From contig OX422185.1 of assembly GCA_949130485.1 (NCBI GenBank), forward strand, positions 4,813,928 to 4,877,927: 64,000 nt of DNA, written 5' to 3'. Of this stretch, positions 43,634 through 54,002 are shown one piece after another. Made by a program: the position numbers and the translations under genes. Every line of letters starts with the position of its first letter. Position 1 is the stretch's first letter. This DNA is from Agelas oroides (lineage: Eukaryota > Porifera > Demospongiae > Agelasida > Agelasidae). Below the pieces are notes generated by a model. The model ran no database searches. It worked only from the letters and a program-made list of their open reading frames with translations, and was not told the DNA's origin.

Positions 43634-44687
43634 CTACAGGGGTTGGCCGGTGAAGGTATAAGCTCCCCCCGAGAGCTCTTCAGTGAGGGTCACTTTCAGC
43701 CCATTGGTGTACTTACTGAGATCAAATTCAGTGTGGCTCTGAGTGATTTCAAGTATCACCCACTTGCATGTTTCGGACAACTCCGAAGAAGAGCCTTGGC
43801 TGCACCATAAAATCAGCTTGATCTCCGACGTGGACATTCTCTTGAATCACCAACAGTCGGCCACTTTTGTTGAGCCCAATATTGTACATTCGCCCAGTCC
43901 ATCCTTGAGGCCTCATATTTTGCACCACAATGGTGTTATTGGGGTTGGGTGCCCCAGGCACTACAAGTAGGGTGTGATAAAGGTAGTTATATTGGAATGG
44001 GTTACACAGGTCATAAAACATACCTAGTATAGTTATCTAAGGATATATCACTGATTAAACAATAGAGACTAAGGTAAGGGAGGAAAACACAGCTTCAACT
44101 TAGGAACTATAAGTATGTGAGCAACAAACATCAGAAGGAAGTGTATTCCATAAAAGTAGTCCAGATATAAAAAAACTGAAAAGCATTATAGTATGGTCTG
44201 TAGTGTACATGAAGATAAGTCAATAAAAATTCTTGCAAGATCGCTGTCTGACACAAATATAAACATGTCTACAGTCTTTAACATGGCAGTAATACCAGAT
44301 AATCTTAGTATATGCCATAAAGTAATAGAGGCCAAGGTTGTTGGTCTCCTGGCGAATTTCCCAGGTGCTCCCAAGTTTAGCAGGAAATGGGCCCATGAAG
44401 TTTGTCTGGCCCTCAATGTCATACTTGGCTTCCACTGCAGTGGACACAGGATAGGTGAATTGCGAGGCTGTCTGAACGCGAATGACCTGCCAAGCAGCGT
44501 AGATGGTCTCGGGAGTGTTGGGACTGAAGTTCTTGGTGAAGACCACTACCTGGAAGTCTGTATTCCCAGTGGCATTGACAAAATGTATTGGGATATCAGT
44601 GGTCATCTTGTAGACGAAAACTTTTGACTCTTTCTGCAGATAATGACAGTACGTTGTGAAGATCAAGTCATGAAGGAGGCTGTACAT
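43634..44687 (-). pseudogene. Paralogue 1 of a two-part, beta-rich protein (frameshifted)
   Basis: The upstream exon (about 44330-44687) reads LFMYSLLHDLI…MTTDIPIHFVNATGNTDFQV, YAAWQVIRVQT and TNFMGPFPAKLGSTWEIRQE. The downstream exon (43634-43960; acceptor CTTGTAG) reads PNNTIVVQNMRPQGWTGRMY, NIGLNKSGRLLVIQENVHVG and DQADFMVQPRLFFGVV. Near 43757 a one-base frameshift is needed to reach LEITQSHTEFDLSKYTNGLK and the stop. It aligns throughout with the gene at 50.0-52.6 kb. Alternating hydrophobic and polar residues and many Gly/Pro turns suggest a beta-sandwich. The family is not recognised. The donor of the upstream exon is not clear. A sequencing error rather than decay remains possible. Confidence 0.5.
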
Positions 44688-45029
44688 AAACAGTTGTCTT
44701 TTATACTACTCCTGCACTTTTTATGTGGCTAGATATGTATGTATAAATACAGGAAGTTAAAAACCAAAGAATCCAGAAGGCTTGTTTCTGGTACGTTGTA
44801 TGTAATCATTAGTCATAAAGCATTACAGCTCATTGAGCGCACCCATGCAGCTGGAGTAGAAGCCATTAGACTCCGGTACGATGGTCCACTATGACTTTTA
44901 CCGATCTTCAGCTGCTCACTTTTCAACCTAAGTAATATATATGTATATATTTCAGTAATAATCATATACTTATTTAGTGTCAATACATTTACTCCCATAG
45001 AAAGGTGTGCAATTATTTTTGTAATTGCA

Positions 45030-45385
45030 CAGGTAGGAAAGATTCTGATTGGACAAAAAATACAAAAACTACAAGACCGTGCAAGGTGTAATCGCTCACT
45101 GATTGGTCAGTAGCAATTTGCTGTAAACTATATTAACATAATGTAAACTTGTAACTTGTAAGTGACAACAATTTGGTGTAAACTATACGTGCAGTTTACT
45201 GTAAACTTGTATACTATAAACCACCACATCACATACATACTCATACTTATTATGGCATACTGTAAACTAGGCGAAGTTTATGATTAACAAGTAACAACAT
45301 GATTTCGCCTCGTGCAATTAACAGCCATTCACTCGTGCTATTAATCCCAAATTGCACTCGAAACCATGCTGTTAATTATACTAAT
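45030..45385. repeat. Right arm of long-range inverted repeat
   Basis: Inverse of parts of 39430-39790: CTCACTGATTGGTCAGT, TGTAAACTTGTA, GCACGAGTGAATGGC-type and TTGCACTCGAAACCATGCT segments. About 5 kb lies between the arms, including two gene remnants. Confidence 0.72.
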
Positions 45386-45843
45386 TGTAGTGGTGGCAAT
45401 GAATGTTCACAAGCAAGTTTGGAGTTTCTGTGACATGGCCTTGAAGCTCAACATGAAGTTACACAATCTGAGAAATTAGTAACACCCAGTATGCTAACAT
45501 TTAGAGGATACCCATAAAATTTGATGCATATGGAACGCCAATAAAACATTTCTGCTAACAGCAAAATCTTGTATTTTCATTTGGCCTGATTAAGTTGTTC
45601 AGCTAAAATTAAATTTTATGCATATGGAACGCCAATAAAACACTGATTATAAACTTTGACCATCAATAAATATTATTCCATTTAATTAAAAACTAGCAGC
45701 CATGGATAATATTCGGTTGTACACTATCAGTGGCTGGAGTGGACTCAAAATCAGTGCATGATGTTGTAACCATGAGACTGTCACATATATACATTATCTT
45801 GCTGCTTTATTGTCCCATTCAATATATACTATACCATTATTCT

Positions 45844-46300
45844 TCATGTGTGGAACAATGTTGCATGTAGGCCACACACAAACAAATTGAGAATACCTAC
45901 CACTCTGATACAGTTTGTATTCGTGCAAGGTAAGTGATGCGTGGTATGCTCACTGCAACGGGTTGAGAGGAACAAACAATGACAGTTGCAATCTCTGTAC
46001 ACTCTGTATACTATACCCCTATTCTTCATGTGTGGAACAATGTGGCATGTAGGTTGTAATACACAAACAAATTGAGAATACCCACATCACTTGCCTTGCA
46101 TGACTACAAATTGCATTAGAGTGGCAAGTGATGCATGGTATGCTCATTGCAATGGGTTGAGATGAACAAACAATGATACTCTAAACTTGCAATCTTTACA
46201 CATTTGTAGAATATGCACAAATTGTGTCAACAACAACTGTGTATGTCTGTAGTCAAGGCAAGTGATGCATGGTATGGTCATTGCAGTGGATTGAGAGGAA
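45844..46300. repeat. Tandem repeat of about 180 bp
   Basis: The unit carries TTCATGTGTGGAACAATGT, CAAACAAATTGAGAATACC, GTGATGC.TGGTATGCTCA and TTGAGAGGAACAAACA. Two full copies and one partial copy lie here; related single copies are at 48425-48545 and, inverted, 49045-49180. Confidence 0.75.
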
Positions 46301-46450
46301 CAAACACTTGTACAAGTTTAATCTCCTAGAGGTCAGTACTTATGTGCACACCATGCATCATTGGTGGACTCCTCCCCACCCCCTGATATGTGCATGCAAC
46401 ACTCTGATCTTTCAGTGACTTCTCAGTTGGCTTATGCGTAAATGAAGAGT

Positions 46451-46590
46451 TTATCTGTTACCAATTTGAGTTCAGAAATAACTTGCCGAAGTTTCAACTG
46501 AATACCCCAGTCTTTCACCCTGTTGATAACTGAAGCATTCAGTCAAAACTTTGGCAAGTTATTTTCCGAGCTCAAATTGGTAACAGATAA
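46451..46590. mobile_element. Foldback MITE, about 140 bp
   Basis: ATCTGTTACCAATTTGAG and CTCAAATTGGTAACAGAT are perfect inverses; the arms continue as AAATAACTTGCC.AAGTTT / AAACTTTGGCAAGTTATTT. Confidence 0.82.
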
Positions 46591-47867
46591 CCTTCTTTTC
46601 TTTTAACTCTTCAATCTGCTGGAGGTGAGCACTTCAGGCCACATTAACTGTGACAGGTCATGTACGACCATCAAGAACCAAAACTGGCCTGAATTCACTA
46701 TTGACCTAACCACTGTCACCACAGTGAAAATAGTATCAGGTGACACCTTAATCTTATTTGGTCATCTCAGTTGCATACCAGTAGTGTGTGTGTCAGGTCA
46801 TCAAGTTATAGGGATGCTTCCAAGTGACTCAATTCAAACTGTACGGCTTCTCTTTCCATTAGTCCTTTTTTCAGAAGACCTATAAATCAGCACTCTGGTT
46901 GAGGTTTAGTGTTGCTTTCATCTTGCGCATCTGGCCCTAGTGGATTCCATTGTTATGTTAGTGATGCCTGGAATGTAGCTGAACAGGTCTTCGGGAATAA
47001 GAGACTAAAGGAGAAACTCTTTATTGGACTTTGGTATTTGTATTTGTTCTTTAAACATGCATCAGCAATTTGCTGGTCTTCAGCAATCCCTTAAAATACA
47101 TTGAGCAAAGCTCATGACAACTTCTTTGGTAGCATTCATTGAAGACTGTGTCCCACTTGTATACAGAGATGACCTTAAAGTGTAGCGATACACTGGGTTG
47201 CCATTTTCTTTGGTAAATCATAAAGAGTGCTAAAGAGCTAGTAAACAATAAGCTCTTGCCTTTTTCAGCAGAGGTAATGGTCACATGTTAATTATGTTGA
47301 CCCACTTGTGTGATCACCCCTTCAGGTTTACGCACAATGTTATTGACAGGCCAGTTTCAATTGTTTATTTTTATCAACCTTGCACATACAGCACCATGCA
47401 GCAATTGCTATGGTTTGGGGACTTCAACACACCAAACCAAGCACACCCTGCAGCTCGCCTTATAAAGAGGTTTCCTTCTTCCCAAATTGTGCAATTCTGG
47501 AAGCTGTCAGTCTGTATTACATCCTCCTATGAGATAGTCTAAACCTCATGTCATGCAGCCAGTGATTTGGATGCGGAGGATGCAAACGGTTTCTCTGCTT
47601 CACCTTATAATTGTGTAAGTTTGCTACCTTATGTGGATGTGGCTCATATTAGTGATAATAGGAGCATCTACCCTACTCTCATGTGCCTGTATATAGCACA
47701 CTTTATGCATAGCGATCATTTTATACATATATCACTGCAAAGACTAAAATAACCTCTGAGTGGTTACTCCAGTTTTAGGTCTCACTAAACTGGTGAGTAC
47801 TACTAAGAGAATTCACAAACATATCACCATCCATCATCCCCCCTCACATTTCTGCAAAGAGCTACAA

Positions 47868-48078
47868 CAGACGCTTTTCTGTGGTAGCTCTTTGTTTCTT
47901 AATAAAGCCTGATGGAATTGTGAGGGGATGATGGATAGTTATGGAACCGGATAATAGCCAGCAGGTGGACCATAAGAAGTGGTATGAATGCCCATTAGTT
48001 AGCAGACAAGTGTCTGTGCTAGCTCTTTGCTTCTTAATGAAGCCTGATGGAATTGTAAGGGGATGATGGATGGGGATT
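47868..48078. repeat. Direct repeat, two copies of about 70 bp
   Basis: TAGCTCTTTGTTTCTTAATAAAGCCTGATGG…GGGGATGATGGAT at about 47883 and the variant with GCTTCTTAATGAAGC at about 48019. The TTCTTAATAAAG / GCTTCTTAATGAAGC parts are locally palindromic. Confidence 0.7.
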
Positions 48079-50071
48079 ACAGTGTTTAAATTCTCTTCAT
48101 AGTATCTCACAAGTTCAATTAACCCTGAAACTTGAGTAACCACTCTGTGAGGTTACTTTAACCAAGTAGTTTTTGCAGTGATATATATATAGCCACACAG
48201 TATCATATAAACAAGGAACCCCTCTGGAATCGCTGTGTGGGTTGAGAGTGGTGCAGCACCACTTTCCCATGTGAAAACAAAGTGTCATTAGGAGCCTACT
48301 ACAATATATGCACACCCAATTGGTGTTCATTGCTTCTTCTGGATGTAGCAGTTATTGACTAGTGTGTGAATCTTTTAGGTTCCATCTGGGGGAGTGTATA
48401 ACCACTGAACGTACACTATACTGCCAATCTTCATTTGTTGAACAATGTTGCATGCCCCAAAACTTCACCACTCTAATGCAATTTGTAGCCAAGGCAAGTG
48501 AGGCATGGTATGCCCACTGCAATGGATTGAGAGAACAAACAACTATATGATAAATCACATTTCTTATGCACATTCTACAGTATCTGTCAACAACAGTTAT
48601 ACTATAATGTTTTTGTTAAGTGCAGTGTTGCACTGTAGTGCAGATTATACATACCAATTTAATTATGGTATGCAGCCATTCATACTGCAGTGGGTTCCCT
48701 TTTCAACAACTCAATTATCTTGACTTTTACATGAAACACATATGACTTAGGGCCGTAGACAAGTTTTTTAGTTTGGGGGTGCTAACTTTCACTACACATC
48801 ATAAGCAGTTGTGTGCTGTGGCTACGTGCTATATCCTTCAAATACAAATGCCAAAAATTTGGGGTTGCTTCAGCACTCCCAAGCACCCACTTGTCTATGG
48901 CCTTGTGACTCTATTATAGTGCATGACCAACTCTTGTATCAGATAAGCAGAGTAAAGCTGATACTGGCAACCAAAACATATCAAGATTTCAACATAAAAG
49001 TGTATCCTTTGCTGAACTGTACTTAGTAAAACATTGTAATTACAGCTGCTGTTGACACACACTGTAGAATGTGCATAAAACACAACTGTTCCTTTCAACC
49101 CATTGCAATGAGCATACCATGTCTAACTTGCCTTAGCCACAATTGTATTAGAGTGGTAGGTATTCTCAAATTTTTGTTCAATGAACTGATTGGCATTTAT
49201 ATAGTTAGAATGGCTTAGATCATGCAAAGTGCTCTATCAGTTGTGAAGAGTGTCTTTCTTACTACTACTATTTAACATACTTAAAATGTGCTCAAACATC
49301 TGCTTTAGCATTTTGGAGTCAAGACACCACCAGGTTACACTACCGTTACTGTCAGCTCATATAAGGAATGGATTCCTAGTGTGACAGGTGTGATACCTGT
49401 TATGACAATCCACCACTGTAATGATACTACCAGGTTGTGTGCCAAGCCCATAAAATGAATAGTCTTCTATACATTATTTACACTGATGCCTATGTGAGTT
49501 TGTATATAGAATGGCTCCTAAAACCTATTTACAAGCTAGGGATTATGGCTTTTATACCCGGTACTTTGCATCAAGCTAGCAACTTAACAAGCTGGCCAGT
49601 GAGGTGAGTCATAATAACCAATTTGACTAGCCAGTTGTCTTTAGCATAGTTGAAAACCTTATGCTGCCATCATGCCTTAGTCCATAGTGATCCTTACAGC
49701 TTGCATCCACAATTAATGCTTGTATATGGAATGTCATCAGAGTGGACTAATTGTTGCTATAACATAACACCATCTACTTCCTCCTCTGACTAGCACCTAG
49801 AATGGCTTTATGTTAAGTGCCTGCCCAAGCATCATGTCATACTGTCCAGATGGTAGGTGTAGAAAATATATTATTGTAACAGAACTATACTTGTGTCAGC
49901 AAATAGATGTAGAAGAAAGTACAAGGTTCATACTTAATACAATTGCACTTTCCAACTGAGACAGTTGTAGCTAAGTGAACCCTACATCTTTTCAAGTCCC
50001 AAAGCATCAATATCTTCTTCAATGTTCAGTCCAGAGAAGCTGTGTTTTCCTGAACTTGATTCTTCACTGAG

Positions 50072-50602
50072 AAGTGGCGTAGGAACCGTAGCGGCCGTAG
50101 CGGCTTTGGCCGCTACACTTTTTAGGCCGTAAATTAATATTCATAACGTAGCCTCGTTCTCTGGGAGCGAGGCTATAAGGTCAAGCAGCCTCTTCGTTGC
50201 ATCAGTGTCATATGCAGTTACATGCGTACATTTCCGATTATAAGGTGATCGAAATCTTGGCAGTGAGATGGCTCGGCACGAAGCTAATGCAGATTTTTCA
50301 AAGAGACTACTACAAGCGACGAAAGCTAGCCTGGCGGTAGTCTGCTTGGAACGACGACGAAGTCAATAATCTGTTTTCCACATAAATTGAATATTGTACT
50401 GGAGGGTTGGTAAGGTCTGTGAACGAGGCTAGAATATTATATACACCGTTGGAAAAAAGGGCTTTATTTGCTGTCTAAAGGTGCACACTTTGAAAAATTT
50501 CGCCGCCGCGCTACGCGCGACGAAATTACTTTCCATTTTCTATCGGCGCTTCGCGCGGCTCAGCATGGCCTCTACACTTCAAATTTGCTTCCTACGCCTA
50601 TG
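50072..50602. mobile_element. 531-bp TIR element inside the last exon of paralogue 2, TSD CTGAG
   Basis: Ends AAGTGGCGTAGGAACC and GCTTCCTACGCCTATG, i.e. an inverted copy of the 17050-17546 element. CTGAG at 50067-50071 and 50603-50607 is a 5-base duplication. Removing one copy of CTGAG plus the element restores the reading frame across the join, which shows the insertion hit coding sequence. It contains a nested TAGCCTCGTTCTCTGGGAGCG-like foldback near 50152-50175. Confidence 0.85.
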
Positions 50603-51195
50603 CTGAGGGTTACTTGGAATTCACTGGGGTAGTTCTTCTTAATGTCAAATGGTGTGAAAACAGAGATCTCCTCTTCACTAAAGGTTTGGCCCACATGCAT
50701 CTTACAAGTAGCTATTCCAAAGTAGAGTTTAGGCTGCAGGTCAAAGTGTGCCTCCTCACCTACAGAGACAAGTTCCTTTATTACCAGCAGATTATGAGCC
50801 TTGTATAGGCCGATATTATACTTTCTGCCCGACCATCCTCCAGGTTTCAGGTTTTTCACAATAACAGTACCTTCACGGTTGGCATGTTGGTCAGTAACTA
50901 TACAAAAGAGTATAATGCATGGACTGTGATCATATTCACAAAATGTGAGAGGCAGTGGCAAAAAAGGAATATCGGTTTTCAACAAATACCATGAAGTATA
51001 ATATACTGGTAAGGGGGCAAAGACTAATGGTGTAGTTGCTGACTTTATAGTTGAAAAATGAAAACACTGAACAAACAATTCTCAAATGTTTCTGCAGTGC
51101 ATGTCATGTTCATGCGTAAAACTTGTATTAGGCGAGGCAAACTAGATTTATTGTTTCGCATCAGTGCCTGGTTCTTCTGAGACCTGCCGCCTCAA

Positions 51196-51798
51196 TAGCC
51201 TCGTCCCCAGGCTCTCTCCTCAAAAACGGGGGGAGGAGAGAGCCTGGTAACATCCGCGGTAAAAGTTGTCGACTTCCGGCGCCTTGCTCTGGCGGTACCA
51301 ATCAGATTGCAGAACGAAACCACGTGTACACGTGACATTTTGTCCACTCAGCAAAAAATTGTCAACTCGAAAATGAACTTGTAAGCGTAGACTAAACCTC
51401 GAAGGTTGGTGAAAAACAGTTTTCGAATGTGCGGAAGGGGCGCAAGTGCAGAGAGTCCAAGATTGAAGTTCGCTGTAGTCGGTTTGCGGGACCGACTCGC
51501 TCACCATACTTCGCTGCTCCGAGTTTACATGTGCAAAGTGCGTCACTGAACTCAACAGAGCTGCGGATGCCTCGAAGACGAGGAGCGAAATTGTAAATAG
51601 CTTGTGCTGCTACCAGGTATAGTACCGATATTGCATGGGAGGTTATTAAATCACATGACAATTATTGCTAAAGTGGCAGCGTCCTACGTTGATCACATGA
51701 ATGATGACGCGCCGGAAGTCGACAACTTTTCCCGCGGATGTTACCAGGCTCTCTCCTCCCCCCCCCGTTTTTGAGGAGAGAGCCTGGGGACGAGGCTA
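51196..51798. mobile_element. 603-bp MULE-like MITE, TSD CCGCCTCAA
   Basis: Perfect ends TAGCCTCGTCCCCAGGCTCT and AGAGCCTGGGGACGAGGCTA; the arms extend to about 95 bp (CTCCTCAAAAACGGGGGG, GTTGTCGACTTCCGGCGC). The arm itself forms a hairpin (AGGCTCTCTCCTC / GAGGAGAGAGCCT). A 9-base duplication CCGCCTCAA lies at 51187-51195 and 51799-51807. It lies in the large intron of paralogue 2. Its interior is unlike that of the same-length element at 5779. Confidence 0.9.
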
Positions 51799-53142
51799 CC
51801 GCCTCAACTGTCATTATCGCCTTACAAGCATTGACACGCCCACTTTTAATGGTCGAAGAGCTGTAGATTTGCCTGATGTGTATAGCACTTGCTGGTAATG
51901 AATAATGAATAATGACTGCCCGCCCGCACGTAAATCGAGAAAGTGACTGATGCGAAACAATAAATCTAGTTTGCCTGACCTTAGTGGTATCAACACAGCA
52001 GAATACAGGTAGGTCTATACTGCTCTATAGTAACAGTAATAGGATGGCTAAAATTGAAAACCTAAATCTATATACATGCTAAGAAATGTCATTTGTAACA
52101 AAACATTTTTAGTGTATGTACAACAGTAAAGTACAGATGCGTGTAACTACCTTGTTTCAGCTTTGGGCTGTGCTTCTCTTCTTGATGAATCTCCCAAGTG
52201 CTACCCAGATTGGCAGAGAATGGACCCATTACCAGTTTTATATTATCATGAATGTAGTAGGCTCCAACACCAGTGTTTGCCGGATACACAAAGTCAGCTT
52301 CTGTCTGAGTTTGGATGATGTGCCAGACAACATACTTTGAATCGGAGAGCCAGGATCATTGGCCACTATTACCTAAAATTAATATTGGAGGAAAAAGTGT
52401 CTTTGATGAACAATGAATAAATCACTCATTACGCTATATATACGTTGAGGTCAGCGTTGTCAGTAGAATTGATGAACTTAATTGGGACATCAATGTTCAT
52501 CTTTATTGATGAAGGCCTTATGCCATGCAGTGATCAAGTCATCAATGAGTCTATACGCAAACAGCTATCTTTTTATATTCCAGCTGCTACACGGGACGCT
52601 GTAAAACGAGAATACGGAATCAGTAGCGGAATAACGAAGTAGCTAACAATGCACAATCCAGCGAGGTTATTTGTGTTCTGAAGTTGCAGTCTGCGAACAC
52701 TGGGCAAGCCTTATGGAAGACCGTGATGGTTACAAAACTAAAGCTGTAATTGCAGAGAAACGCAGTGAGCGGGCTAGACTTGAAGATTGTACGTATAAGT
52801 AGTTGATTGATGGCACCAGAGTCCGTTCCCATTGCTTGAAACTGCCTCCGTGAGCCTGAACTTAATGATGGAAGGCCCTCTGTCCACTGTCACGACTTGG
52901 AATACGAAAGCACTGCAATGAACGATTTCATGCGCTCGGTGAAACACTGTACTCAAGTCCTAATCGTGGGTGCACATTGCGTTGACTGGAGCTGTACGTT
53001 TGCCGACAGTGACGTAATGAATATTTGGTCACGAAACTTTTCAATGTTTCTCTAAGCTGTAGCTACAAAGCCAAGAAAGTTGCTGTTGTTTGGTCAACTT
53101 TAGGGAACATTTGTGATGATATTTCAAGAGTGAAAGTACTGC

Positions 53143-54002
53143 CATAGATAGTAGAGTGACAGGGATTGGAAACTCAATCAACACTCTCTTTGTATTTGTG
53201 CTATTCTATATAGTGCCTATAGTTAACCATCCGGGTTAGGCTATTAACGCCCTCGGAAGTGTCAAATGGGTGTCAAACTACTGGTCAAGTGCTGGTGTAG
53301 CCATGGCATTGGGATGATTTTTTCAATAAAAGAGGGCACAGTGAAGCAAGTAAACAGAGTCTAGCTTTACAACAAGTTGAGCTAACTTTCTGAAGCATGG
53401 CAGAATCCAATGCTTTTAGCCAGTAGGAAGCAGAAATCTTAAATCATCCAATATTTATGGTTGAATGAGCTAGCTGTACTGATAGTAGACCTTTCTGTAC
53501 CTCTAGTTCCTCAGTGGTATAAGTTGTATGCTAGAAACTTTTGGAGGACATTGTACAGTGCCCGTGCCATGCCCCTAGACTATTTTCTTATGATTCTGAG
53601 TTGTTCTGTCATTAGTCTGTAACTTAATAGGTTGCGACAGCTGATTTTGGATGGGGTACAGTTCTGCACCTGTACCAGCTGAGAGAAGATACTTGAGACC
53701 AAACTTTTCACTTAAATCAGTTCAGTAGTGATTATTGTGTGCCCATCAAGTAGTATTTTGATTAGGCTAGGAGTCCCATGTGAGTTACAAACGGAGAAGT
53801 CATGACCATTTTTACACTTTAGATGGTCTTTTAGAAGGCAAAAAACTCTGGGTATATATAATACATCACCAAACATGTAAAAACCATTGTGTCAGTTCAT
53901 TTGGAGAAAATCAAGAACCAAATGTATGTATCTAGCCTACATAAACACAGGTATATGTCTATCATCATACATCTCTATTCTACATTGACTCTACTATCTA
54001 TG
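53143..54002. mobile_element. 860-bp TIR element, TSD GTACTGC
   Basis: Ends CATAGATAGTAGAGTGAC and TTGACTCTACTATCTATG. GTACTGC lies on both sides (53136-53142 and 54003-54009; 8 bases GTACTGCC if the outer C is counted). It shares ends with the larger element at 55253-59535 (CATAGATAGTAGAG then GGATTGGAAAC). Confidence 0.84.

Larger units (their letters stand above)
43990..49980. other. Region between and upstream of the paralogues, repeat-rich
   Basis: Apart from exon 1 of paralogue 1, no gene is visible. It holds the right arm of the 39.4/45.0 kb inverted repeat, a foldback at 46451-46590, diverged repeats of about 180 bp at 45.84-46.30, 48.42-48.54 and (inverted) 49.05-49.18 kb, and two direct 70-bp repeats near 47.9-48.1 kb. 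Confidence 0.5.
49982..52615 (-). pseudogene. Paralogue 2 of the two-part beta-rich protein, split by a transposon
   Basis: Exon pieces: about 52440-52610 (LFAYRLIDDLITAW…MNIDVPIKFINSTDNADLN), 52151-52372 (VIVANDPGSPIQ / SKYVVWHIIQTQTEADFVYP, IKLVMGPFSANLGSTWEIHQ), 50608-50897 (TVIVKNLKPGGWSGRKYNIG, LLVIKELVSVGEEAHFDLQP, EEEISVFTPFDIKKNYPSEF) and 49982-50066 (SEESSSGKHSFSGLNIEEDI…LEKM, stop). The intron between 52151 and 50897 has matching phases (CAAG/GTAGTT and TATAG). One-base frameshifts are apparent near 52500 and 52334, and the terminal exon is broken by the element at 50072-50602. Function unknown. Confidence 0.52.
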
